Assembly (NCBI GenBank): GCA_052387815.1 | Contig: JBQTIU010000077.1 | Location: 1-14,652 of the forward strand | Length of the DNA stretch: 14,652 nucleotides | Reading direction: 5' to 3' | DNA from: JBQTIU01 sp052387815 | GTDB lineage: Bacteria > Pseudomonadota > Alphaproteobacteria > CACIAM-22H2 | Shown here: in pieces, positions 6,281 through 12,533 of the stretch | Layout of the letters: each line of letters begins with the position of its first letter | Position numbering within the stretch: the first letter of the stretch is position 1 | Position numbers and translations under genes: made by a program | Notes under the pieces: generated by a model | Told to the model about the DNA's origin: nothing | Databases searched by the model: none | The model's input: the letters and a program-made list of their open reading frames with translations, nothing else

Positions 6281-7841
6281 GACCATCCCCTGTGGTTGGC
6301 GCGTCGTGGTTGGCCTCGCGCTTGAGCCATTCGCGCAGTTCGGTCTTGAGGATCTTCCCGTAGTTGTTCTTCGGCAGCCGGTCGACGAAGCGGTAGTGCT
6401 TGGGCCGCTTGAAGCGGGCGATATGGTCGAGGCACAGCCGGTCGAGCTCGGCGGCGCCCACAAGGCGGCCCTCGCGGGCGACGACGAAAGCGACCACGCT
6501 CTCGCCCCACTGCGGATCGGGGGCGCCGATCACCGACGCCTCGGCCACGTCCTCGTGCCGCATCAACGCCTCCTCGACCTCGCGCGGATAGATATTGGCC
6601 CCGCCCGAGATGATCAGGTCCTTGGAGCGGTCCTTCAAGGTGAGGAAGCCGGCCTGGTCGAAGCTGCCGATGTCCCCGGTGTGCAACCAGCCGCCGGCCA
6701 GCGCCCGCACGCTCGCCTCCGGGTTACGCCAATACCCGGTCATTACCGCCTCGCCGCGGACCAGGATCTCGCCCGCCTCGCCCGCCACCAGCGCACGGTC
6801 CTCGGCATCCGCGACCCGCACCTCGACCACCGATTGCGGCACGCCCGCCGAAGCGAGCCTAGCCTCGTCGTTGAGCTCGTGAGCCTCGGCGATCATCGCG
6901 CGGGTCATGCCGGTGATGGTCATCGGCGACTCGCCCTGGCCGTAAAGCTGGGCGAGCACCGGCCCGAAGCGGGCGATGGTCGCCTTCAAATCGGCGACGT
7001 ACATCGGCGCGCCGCCGAAGACGATGACCCTGAGGTTGCGGGTGTCGGCCGAGCGCGCCGCGGGGTGATCGACGAGCCTTTTCACCATGGTCGGCGCGGC
7101 GAACATCGAGACTTCCTTCCAGGACCGCAGAAGGTCGAAAATCTCGGGCGGATCGAACTGGCCGGATTCCGGCACGACCTGGCAGCCGCCTTGCGCCACG
7201 TGCGGGACGATGTAGATGCCCGACCCGTGCGACATCGGCGCCGCGTGCACGATGCACCCGCCGGGCGCGGCTGGGTCGATGTCGATGAAATAGCTCAACG
7301 CCATGGCGAACAGGTTGCGGTGCGAGAGCATGGCGCCCTTGGGCCGGCCGGTGGTGCCGCTGGTATAGAACAGCCAGGCGAGATCGTCGGGCGCCGTCTC
7401 GACCATCGCCGCGGCTTCGCCGGCCAGCAGGCCCGCGTAGTCGGGACCGGCTACGTCGACGATCCGGACCGTGGAATTGGCTTCGCGGCGCGCACTCGCC
7501 GTCGTCTCGGCGAGTTCGGGGGTCACGAAGGCGGCGCTGGCCCCACTGTGGTCGAGGATGTAGGCGATTTCGCGGAAATGCAGCTTGGCATTGACCGGCA
7601 CCGCGGCCAGCCCGGCATGCCAGCAGGCATAGAGCAGTTCGACATAGTCGGGGCCGTTCTTCATGACCAGCGCGACGCGGTCGCCTCGCTCGAGCTCGAG
7701 GCGCTGGTTGAGCGCGCCCGCCAGCCGCGCCACGCGCGCCTGCATGTGCGCAAAGGTGCGAACGACGGCGCGGCCGCGCCCCAGCGCCGGCCAGTCGGCA
7801 TGAACGCGCGCCGCCCGCCCCAGGTGCTGCGCCAGGTTCAT
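6258..7841 (-). CDS. Acyl-CoA synthetase / fatty acid-CoA ligase (ANL superfamily)
   Basis: 527-residue AMP-forming ligase that activates a carboxylic acid to its CoA thioester. Core motifs in order: P-loop Y-T-S-G-T-T-G-R-P-K-G (159-169), Y-G-Q-G-E-S (300-305, the usual Y-G-x-T-E in altered form), H-T-G-D (Asp390), K-D-R-S-K-D-L-I-I-S-G-G-A-N-I-Y-P (Arg405 region), and the C-terminal catalytic lysine in N-N-Y-G-K-I-L-K (Lys496). The open frame runs upstream to 8507, but that is antisense shadow of pcm. ATG 7841 lies 7 nt after GAGGAG and is the better start; ATG 7847 is two codons earlier. It is the first gene of a two-gene operon with the SDR and diverges from pcm. The family is certain; chain length or class of acid cannot be told. 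Confidence 0.93.
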   Translation of the reverse strand: MNLAQHLGRAARVHADWPALGRGRAVVRTFAHMQARVARLAGALNQRLELERGDRVALVMKNGPDYVELLYACWHAGLAAVPVNAKLHFREIAYILDHSGASAAFVTPELAETTASARREANSTVRIVDVAGPDYAGLLAGEAAAMVETAPDDLAWLFYTSGTTGRPKGAMLSHRNLFAMALSYFIDIDPAAPGGCIVHAAPMSHGSGIYIVPHVAQGGCQVVPESGQFDPPEIFDLLRSWKEVSMFAAPTMVKRLVDHPAARSADTRNLRVIVFGGAPMYVADLKATIARFGPVLAQLYGQGESPMTITGMTRAMIAEAHELNDEARLASAGVPQSVVEVRVADAEDRALVAGEAGEILVRGEAVMTGYWRNPEASVRALAGGWLHTGDIGSFDQAGFLTLKDRSKDLIISGGANIYPREVEEALMRHEDVAEASVIGAPDPQWGESVVAFVVAREGRLVGAAELDRLCLDHIARFKRPKHYRFVDRLPKNNYGKILKTELREWLKREANHDAPTTGDGHGRPPSR

Positions 7842-7847
7842 CGCCAT

Positions 7848-7994
7848 GCTCCTCGGCCCGATGCGGCCCCATCGGATATGACCCGCGCCGCCTTGCGCTT
7901 GCCTGAGGCGGGTCGACCCCGGCCCCGGTCGTCCCCGAAAATGCGCGCTGGCGGAGCCTTCCGCCGACACTATATATCTTCTCCGCAACGCACC
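7848..7994. promoter_or_regulatory. Divergent intergenic region between acyl-CoA synthetase and pcm
   Basis: 147 bp separate the two divergent starts. An AT-rich core at 7969-7978 (ACTATATATC) offers a -10-like TATATA toward pcm and, on the other strand, TATAGT toward the ligase. No good -35 is seen for either direction. A shared promoter region is likely from the layout; exact start sites are not supported. Confidence 0.35.
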
Positions 7995-8687
7995 ATGACC
8001 ATCGACCGCCGACGAGCGCTGATCCGGGACATCCAGGCCAAGGTCGAGGAGACCGCCGACTGGACGGGGCGCCGCGCCTTGAAAGAGCGCCTCCTCGAGG
8101 CGCTGGCCAAGGTCCCGCGCGAGGCCTTCGTGCCGGCGGGCGAGGCGCCGTTCGCCGACCTCGACGAGCCGTTGCCGATCGGCCACGGGCAGACGATCTC
8201 GCAGCCGTTCATCGTCGCGATCATGACCGAGCTCCTCGATGTCGAGGCCGGCGCCACGGTGCTCGAAATCGGGACCGGCTCGGGATACCAGGCGGCGATC
8301 CTCGCCGAGCTCGTCAGCCAAGTTTACACCATCGAAACGATCCCGGCGCTCGCCGACCCGGCGCGCCAGCGTCTCGACCGCCTGGGTTACAAAAATATCG
8401 AAGTGAGGGCCGGCAACGGCCAGTTCGGCTGGCCGGAGCGCGCTCCCTTCGACGCCGTCATCGTCACCGCCGCCGCGCCCGAGATCCCTCGGCATCTGGT
8501 CCGCCAATTGAAGCCGGGCGGGCGCATGGTGATCCCGGTCGGGGTCGCCGGCGGACCTCAGATGCTGACCCTCGTCGAAAAGACCGGCGAGGGGCGCGTT
8601 TCGACGCGCGACGTGCTGCCGGTTGCCTTCGTGCCCTTGACGGGCGATGGCGCGCCGCGCAAGCGGCGCGGCGCGGCGAGTCCCTGA
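7995..8687 (+). CDS. pcm: Protein-L-isoaspartate O-methyltransferase
   Basis: 230-residue SAM-dependent methyltransferase that repairs isoaspartyl residues in damaged proteins; cytoplasmic. Family marks: V-P-R-E-A-F-V-P (40-47), P-I-G-H-G-Q-T-I-S-Q-P (61-71), SAM motif I V-L-E-I-G-T-G-S-G-Y-Q (89-99), V-Y-T-I-E (110-114), P-F-D-A-V-I-V-T-A-A-A-P-E-I-P (151-165), and Q-L-K-P-G-G-R-M-V-I-P-V-G (171-183). The usual G-D-G of this family reads G-N-G here (Asn141), which is unusual. The start ATG 7995 gives a family-like N-terminus; the frame is open upstream but there antisense to the ligase. The C-terminus has a basic tail (APRKRRGAASP) whose codons form a strong hairpin. It is somewhat longer than typical Pcm (about 210-220). 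It seems to be transcribed alone. Confidence 0.9.
   Translation: MTIDRRRALIRDIQAKVEETADWTGRRALKERLLEALAKVPREAFVPAGEAPFADLDEPLPIGHGQTISQPFIVAIMTELLDVEAGATVLEIGTGSGYQAAILAELVSQVYTIETIPALADPARQRLDRLGYKNIEVRAGNGQFGWPERAPFDAVIVTAAAPEIPRHLVRQLKPGGRMVIPVGVAGGPQMLTLVEKTGEGRVSTRDVLPVAFVPLTGDGAPRKRRGAASP
8651..8670 (+). other. GNRA-loop hairpin in the 3' end of pcm
   Basis: Perfect 8-bp arms CGCGCCGC and GCGGCGCG enclose the loop GCAA, which fits the GNRA tetraloop class. The hairpin lies within the last codons of pcm, about 15 nt before its stop. A T-rich run (CCCTTTTTG, about 8713-8721) comes about 45 nt later, too far for a classical intrinsic terminator. It may protect the pcm mRNA 3' end, or be a chance product of the basic GC-rich tail. 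Confidence 0.4.
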
Positions 8688-8767
8688 GCGCGGCGGTCGG
8701 CCGGCGCATCCGTGTTCCCTTTTTGTCGCAATGTAAACTATTGAAATTGCTGTTACTTTTTGTTGCG

Positions 8768-8796
8768 TTGCGATCTTGGCGGGGGTGTGGTATTAA
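8768..8796 (+). promoter_or_regulatory. Candidate promoter for the carD-type gene
   Basis: TTGCGA (8768-8773) and TATTAA (8791-8796) are separated by 17 bp, each matching four of six sigma-70 consensus bases. They sit in the AT-rich part (about 8710-8815) of the 273-bp gap between pcm and carD. Transcription would start near 8803 and leave a leader of roughly 155 nt before the carD start. No gene is seen in the gap. Confidence 0.4.
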
Positions 8797-8960
8797 CCCT
8801 TGATAAATGCGACTTGTCGCTGCGCCCGTCTCCTCGCAGAGCGGGCACGTGGGATCAGCCCTCAAGGCAAGACAGCGCACCAAGCGGGAGTTCGGCACGC
8901 GACGCCCGCCAAGCGGCCGGCTTGTCGCAATTCGGTCGAAAGACTGGAGTGGACCCAAGG

Positions 8961-9476
8961 ATGAGCAAAATTTCGATCAGGAGCATCGACGCCTTGTTCC
9001 GTCGCGGCGACCACGTCGTGTATCCCGCCCACGGGATGGGAACGATCGTCGGCATCGAGGCCCGGGCCATCGCCGGCGAGAGGCTCAATATGCTGGTCGT
9101 CCGGTTCGACAAGGACCGCATGACGCTGCGCGTCCCGGTTGTCAAAGCCAAGAATCTGGGTCTGCGCTGCCTGTCCACGCGCGAGGAGATGAAGACCGCG
9201 CTCGTGACGCTGGCCAGCCTGTCGCGGGGCAAGCGGACCATTTGGCATCGCCGCGCCCAGGAATACAACGCCAAGATCAATTCGGGCGACCCGCGCCAGG
9301 TCGCCGAGGTCGTGCGGGACCTGCACCGCAATGCCCACACGCCCGACGGGTCCTTGAGCGAGCGCCAAATCTATCAGGCCGCGCTCAACCGGCTAGGCCG
9401 CGAATTCGCGGCCGTCGAGAAGATCACCGAGGAAGCGGCGACCAAACGTCTCGAAGCGATCCTGCAGGCGGCCTGA
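8961..9476 (+). CDS. CarD/CdnL-family transcription regulator
   Basis: 171-residue protein. The N-terminal RNA-polymerase-interaction domain (about 14-70) begins R-R-G-D-H-V-V-Y-P-A-H-G-M-G and binds the beta subunit in known members. The C-terminal helical DNA-binding domain contains I-W-H-R-R-A-Q-E-Y-N-A-K-I-N-S-G-D (94-110), whose Trp95 corresponds to the residue that wedges into the promoter bubble edge in characterised CarD proteins. V-A-E-V-V-R-D-L follows. These proteins stabilise open complexes at rRNA and housekeeping promoters. The length fits alphaproteobacterial CdnL (about 170). ATG 8961 is chosen because it begins MSK as in relatives; AAGG abuts it and GGAG is 11 nt upstream, and GTG 8949 is an in-frame alternative. 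It is preceded by a long AT-rich leader and followed by a compound hairpin. Confidence 0.9.
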   Translation: MSKISIRSIDALFRRGDHVVYPAHGMGTIVGIEARAIAGERLNMLVVRFDKDRMTLRVPVVKAKNLGLRCLSTREEMKTALVTLASLSRGKRTIWHRRAQEYNAKINSGDPRQVAEVVRDLHRNAHTPDGSLSERQIYQAALNRLGREFAAVEKITEEAATKRLEAILQAA

Positions 9477-9512
9477 GCGCCCCCCCTCGACGACGGCAAA
9501 ATCTTGCGGAAA

Positions 9513-9551
9513 CCGACCCCGGAACCACTACACTGGTTCCCCGAGGGTCGG
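9513..9551. promoter_or_regulatory. Compound hairpin between carD and the MBL gene
   Basis: Nested inverted repeats: outer arms CCGACCC (9513-9519) and GGGTCGG (9545-9551), inner arms GGAACCA (9521-9527) and TGGTTCC (9534-9540), loop CTACAC, with a C / CCGA internal loop. All 14 pairs are perfect. There is no T-run, so it is either a factor-dependent carD terminator or a structured element before the MBL gene. The centre overlaps a -10-like TACACT (9529-9534), with TTGCGG 19 bp upstream, so an operator is also possible. Confidence 0.5.
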
Positions 9552-9599
9552 CGCGCATTGCCGCCCCGGCTCGTCATTCGATCAGGGGAGGATACCTAC

Positions 9600-10505
9600 A
9601 TGAAGTTCAAGGATGCGCTGCGGGCCGGCTTGGTCGGCCTCGCTGTCGTGGCGCTCATCGGCTCCGAGGCCCGCGCCTAACACGATCACGGGGCGGCGGA
9701 ACCGGCCTTGGCCCAGGCCGCCGCTCCGGTCCGCGAAATCACCAAGATCGCGGGCGAAGTGTACCGGTTCCGGAACAACTTCCATACCTCGGTGTTCGCG
9801 GTGACGCCGGACGGCATCATGGCCACCGACCCGATCAACGCCGATGCCACCCAATGGCTCAAGGCGGAATTGAAGGCTCGCTTCGATCGACCCGTCCGCT
9901 ACCTGGTCTACAGCCACGACCACGCCGACCACAGCGCCGGCCGCCAAGTCTTCGCCGACACCGCGATCGTGATCGCGCACGACAACGCCAAGTCCGCGAT
10001 CGCCGGCGAGAAGCGCCCGACCGCGGTTCCCCACCTCACCTTCTCCGATCGGATGACCATCGAGCTCGGCGGCACGGTGGTCGAGCTCATCCATATCGGC
10101 CGCAACCATTCGGCCAATTCGATCGTCATGCGCTTCCCGCGCGAGCGCATCGTGTTCGCCGTCGACTTCATCCCGGTCGAATCGGTCGCCTTTCGCGACT
10201 TTCCGGACGCCTATTTGCACGACTGGCTGGAATCGTTGAAGCGCGTCGAGGCCATGGATTTCGACATCCTGGCGCCCGGCCACGGGCCGCTCGGCCGCAA
10301 GGAGCATGTGCGCATGTAGCGCGGCTACATGGAGGAGCTGCGGGACGAGGTGCTGAATTACGCGCGCGAGGGCAAGCCGCTCAACGACCTCGTGGCGCTC
10401 GTCAAGATGAGCAAGTACGAGAAATGGGCCGGCTACGAGCAGATGGTCAAGCTCAACGTCGAGGGCATGTACCGGATGGTGCAGGCCAATCGCCGCGGCA
10501 ACTAA
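9600..10505 (+). pseudogene. Exported MBL-fold metallo-hydrolase with two in-frame stop codons
   Basis: One frame from ATG 9600 (good ribosome site GGGGAGG) to TAA 10503-10505 gives 301 codons, broken by TAA at 9678-9680 and TAG at 10317-10319; there is no frameshift. Codons 1-26 encode a signal peptide, MKFKDALRAG..ALIGSEARA, and the TAA follows directly at the expected cleavage site. The middle is a full metallo-beta-lactamase fold: H-D-H-A-D-H-S-A-G, G-R-N-H-S-A-N-S, the bridging Asp in F-A-V-D-F, and A-P-G-H-G-P-L-G, so all zinc ligands are kept. After the TAG the frame continues for 61 codons with Y-E-K-W-A-G-Y-E-Q-M and N-V-E-G-M-Y-R, typical of the family's C-terminal helices. Both stops differ by one C-to-T change from Gln codons. 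A TTG at 9708 could start a cytoplasmic form ending at 10319. Either a young pseudogene, readthrough, or a sequence error. Confidence 0.8.
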
Positions 10506-11248
10506 CGGGCGCCTCGGGCGAGGACCTTGACCGGGCTGCCGATGGCAAGCCCGAGCGCCGTCCCCGCCCGGCCGTCCCTGACCGCGATTTCGGCCAGCCC
10601 GCTCGAGTTCTCGTACCAGAAGGCCTTGCCCGCCGCGACGTCGCTGAAGGTCCGCGCGCGAGCCAGCGGGCGGCCCCCCGCGACCAGTCGCGCGCGCGCC
10701 GGCAACAGCGCCGCGCGCAACCCGGTCATCGCATTGCCGAACGTGTCGACATAGACGATCTCGGCGAGATCGTCGGGCCATTCCGGGCGGCGGCAGGCGA
10801 GAGCGGGACGCGGCGCGCCCGGCGGCGGCCGGCGCGCCCCGAGAGCGAGCCGCGCGGCCACCGGCGCGAACAAGTCGCGGCCGTGGAAGCTCGTCGACAG
10901 CCGCTCCGGTCGCCATTTGATGTCCCAGACTTGCACCGCCTTGGCCCGGCGCGTCACCAGCTCGAACAGGCCGTTGTCCGGGCCGACATACCAGCGTCGA
11001 TCCGCCGCGACCACGACCGGCGCGCGCGCGGAGCCGACACCGGGATCGACGACGGCGAGCAGCACCGTACCGGCCGCAAACCAGGGCGCATGGGCGGCGA
11101 GCAGATAGGCCGCCGCCTTGGCATCGCGGCTCGGCGCGTCGGCGAACAAATCGACCACCGGGATCCCGGGAGCGGCCTGGTAGAGGACCGCTTTCACCTG
11201 GCCGGTGTAAGGCCCAGCGAGGCCGAAGTCCGTGAACAGCACGATCAT
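10502..11248 (-). CDS. SAM hydroxide adenosyltransferase / SAM hydrolase-family protein (DUF62)
   Basis: 248-residue protein of the chlorinase/fluorinase-like family whose common members cleave S-adenosylmethionine with water to adenosine and methionine. Motifs: F-T-D-F-G (5-9), G-P-Y-T-G-Q-V-K, A-V-V-D-P-G-V-G-S-A-R (Asp68, Arg75), G-P-D-N-G-L-F (89-95), T-S-F-H-G-R-D-L-F-A-P-V-A (His122), and D-T-F-G-N (168-172). The Asp-Arg-His set of the hydrolase branch is present, so a halogenase is unlikely. ATG 11248 is the first start after an in-frame upstream stop. Its TAG overlaps the TAA of the convergent MBL gene (CTAA at 10502-10505). It lies 106 nt downstream of the DUF5666-like gene on the same strand and may share its transcript. 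Confidence 0.9.
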   Translation of the reverse strand: MIVLFTDFGLAGPYTGQVKAVLYQAAPGIPVVDLFADAPSRDAKAAAYLLAAHAPWFAAGTVLLAVVDPGVGSARAPVVVAADRRWYVGPDNGLFELVTRRAKAVQVWDIKWRPERLSTSFHGRDLFAPVAARLALGARRPPPGAPRPALACRRPEWPDDLAEIVYVDTFGNAMTGLRAALLPARARLVAGGRPLARARTFSDVAAGKAFWYENSSGLAEIAVRDGRAGTALGLAIGSPVKVLARGAR

Positions 11249-11354
11249 CGAGGCGGACTATGCCGCCACGGCCGCCGGGCCGGCAAGCGCCGCGGACCCG
11301 GTCGACAGAAGACCCGCGAATGCCCGTCGTCGCTCGGGCGCAGCCGGCGACGAT

Positions 11355-11960
11355 CTATAGCGGCGGCACGAAACCGTCCCGGCCGGCCGTCACGCGCGAG
11401 GCGACGAGCGCGCCGTCGGCCTCGCGCCGGGCGGTGAGGGTGACGTGGGTCCCAGGCTTGAGCATGCTCCGTTCGCCTTGCGTCAACAGGATGATCGTAG
11501 CGTCGGGGGCCACCCTCAGCCTCTGTTCGCCGTCTTTGTACTTGAGGGTGATGAGGCGACCCTCGCTGCGCGTGACCACGTCGGCGACGGTCGCGTTCGT
11601 CATCGTGCTCTGGGGCAGCATGCTCCAAGGCCGATGGCCCTCGCCGGTGCCGCGCATCGAATCGGGGAATACGACCAAGCGCACCGCCGTGATGGTGCCG
11701 TCGGGTTGGGGCAGGCCGCCGGCTCCGACGAACATGCCGGGCGTGATGTTCGCCAAGTCGCCCTTGCCGGCCGCCATCACCGCGTAGTCGCTCGCCAGCC
11801 GCACCGCCACGGCCTGTCCATCGCTAGGTTTGAGCGCCAACACCTGGCCGTCGAACCTTTCGATTACGCCGCCGACGCGGACTGTGGTCGGTGTTTGGGC
11901 GACGGCGGCCGTGACGGCCGCGATGAGCATCAGGCCAGCCACGACAAGCCTTGGCAACAT
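11355..11960 (-). CDS. DUF5666-like exported protein
   Basis: 201-residue protein with a clear signal peptide: M-L-P-R, hydrophobic LVVAGLMLIAAVTAAVA, cleavage after Ala21 before Gln22. The mature part is beta-rich with two related modules of the form G-x-I-x-x-F-D-G-x-x-L-x-L-K (about 30-100 and 125-195), consistent with small OB-like domains. A central stretch E-G-H-R-P-W-S-M-L-P-Q-S-T-M-T-N-A-T-V joins them and is recognisable from homologous alphaproteobacterial proteins. ATG 11960 follows a strong ribosome site (GAGGGGG, 5 nt spacing); the longer open frame upstream runs into the tRNA-like repeat and is not used. Periplasmic location is likely. The function is unknown; metal or carbohydrate binding would be a guess. 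Confidence 0.8.
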   Translation of the reverse strand: MLPRLVVAGLMLIAAVTAAVAQTPTTVRVGGVIERFDGQVLALKPSDGQAVAVRLASDYAVMAAGKGDLANITPGMFVGAGGLPQPDGTITAVRLVVFPDSMRGTGEGHRPWSMLPQSTMTNATVADVVTRSEGRLITLKYKDGEQRLRVAPDATIILLTQGERSMLKPGTHVTLTARREADGALVASRVTAGRDGFVPPL

Positions 11961-12004
11961 GACAGCCCCCTCTTTCCGCTCCTGGCAGTTGCGAAAGTAG
12001 CACG

Positions 12005-12022
12005 GGCGCGCCCCGGCGCGCC
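12005..12022. repeat. Two 8-bp palindromes GGCGCGCC one helical turn apart
   Basis: GGCGCGCC occurs at 12005-12012 and 12015-12022, a 10-bp spacing, between the DUF5666-like gene and the tRNA-derived repeat. It could be a GC-rich protein site or hairpin near the promoter of the minus-strand gene, or chance in this GC-rich DNA. Confidence 0.3.
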
Positions 12023-12032
12023 AAGCCGACGA

Positions 12033-12092
12033 TGGTGCCCGCTGCCGGGATCGAACCGGCATGCCCCGTCGCCGGGACCACGGATTTAAGTC
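12033..12092 (-). repeat. Displaced 3' half of tRNA-Leu, candidate att site
   Basis: The 55 bp at 12033-12087 are identical to 12966-13020 of the intact tRNA-Leu, in the same orientation. After one missing T the match continues for AAGTC (12088-12092) and then stops. The copy covers the CCA end, acceptor 3' strand, T arm, variable arm and 3' side of the anticodon stem-loop, ending at the anticodon loop. The 5' half of a tRNA is absent, so it is not a functional tRNA. This is the usual footprint left when an element integrates into a tRNA gene. Confidence 0.88.
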
Positions 12093-12240
12093 TTTTTAAA
12101 AGGGGTATCCACGCCCCGACAGCAACCGCCGGCACCGCGACTTCGCCCCCCTCTTTGAGCGATTCAAGAATCGGATAGATCGTGTGCTACAAAAACCGGT
12201 CGAATCGCGGTCGATCTGCAATGGCGGTCGCCATCCGTCC

Positions 12241-12270
12241 TTGCCCGACAGGTACCGCCAGCGGTATCAT
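12241..12270 (+). promoter_or_regulatory. hicA promoter with internal palindromic operator
   Basis: TTGCCC (12241-12246) and TATCAT (12265-12270) with an 18-bp spacer match 4/6 and 5/6 sigma-70 consensus bases. Between and over them lies the inverted repeat GGTACCGC (12251-12258) and GCGGTATC (12261-12268), with seven Watson-Crick pairs and one G-T. It covers the start of the -10, as expected for autorepression by an antitoxin. Transcription would start about at the GTG of hicA. Confidence 0.5.
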
Positions 12271-12275
12271 ATAAC

Positions 12276-12533
12276 GTGCCACGTGCCGACAAGCTGCTGG
12301 CCGCGATGCGTGTCAATCCGGCTGGTGATTGGCGAATCGCCGACGTGGAAACGCTCTGCCGGCGCTACGGACTCGCCTGCACGGCACCGAGGCGCGGCGA
12401 CCACTACAAGGTCAGCCACGCGGCGCTGGCGGAAATCCTGACCATCCCGGCGGGGCGGCCCATCAAGCCTGTCTATATCCGCCGGCTGGTTACGATGGTC
12501 GTAGCAGTCATGGCGATCGAGGAAACGAAGTGA
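12276..12533 (+). CDS. hicA: HicA-family toxin (putative mRNA interferase)
   Basis: 85-residue small basic protein. It follows the pattern of a HicA-like double-stranded-RNA-binding-fold toxin: an N-terminal helix K-L-L-A-A-M-R, then Y-G-L-A-C-T-A-P-R-R-G-D-H-Y-K-V-S-H (31-48), where the usual G-S-H is G-D-H with His43 as candidate catalytic residue. I-L-T-I-P-A-G-R-P-I-K-P-V-Y-I-R-R-L-V follows. Known HicA proteins cleave mRNA and are blocked by HicB. GTG 12276 gives this length; ATG 12306 is an internal alternative that would leave a leader. With the promoter at 12241-12270 the GTG would be nearly at the 5' end of the RNA, so a leaderless start is possible. It overlaps hicB by 4 nt (GTGA). 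Activity is inferred from family only. Confidence 0.8.
   Translation: MPRADKLLAAMRVNPAGDWRIADVETLCRRYGLACTAPRRGDHYKVSHAALAEILTIPAGRPIKPVYIRRLVTMVVAVMAIEETK

Noticed and set aside
3284..6325. A 1013-codon open frame on the + strand
   Set aside because: It runs out of frame through two well-recognised genes and antisense to the SDR gene; composition is Arg/Gly/Pro/His rich, a typical GC-rich shadow.
9678..10319. Recoding of the stops as pyrrolysine or by a variant genetic code
   Set aside because: One is TAA and one TAG, no pyrrolysine machinery or altered code is indicated, and TAA/TAG end other genes in the window (acyl-CoA synthetase, SAM hydrolase, DUF5666 genes).
9582..10916. A 444-codon open frame on the minus strand opposite the MBL gene
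   Set aside because: Codon-mirrored shadow (His/Asp/Val/Gly rich) of the MBL gene and an out-of-frame read of the SAM hydrolase gene; the real minus-strand gene ends at 10502.
10502..11248. SAM-dependent halogenase (fluorinase/chlorinase)
   Set aside because: The Asp-Arg-His set and overall motifs match the common SAM hydrolase branch, and no organohalogen genes are nearby.
8807..11437. An 876-codon open frame on the + strand across carD, the MBL gene and the SAM hydrolase gene
   Set aside because: It is out of frame with three genes that carry clear family motifs, and shows no motif of its own.
12033..12092. A second tRNA-Leu gene
   Set aside because: Only the 3' half is present; acceptor 5' strand, D arm and 5' anticodon stem are missing.
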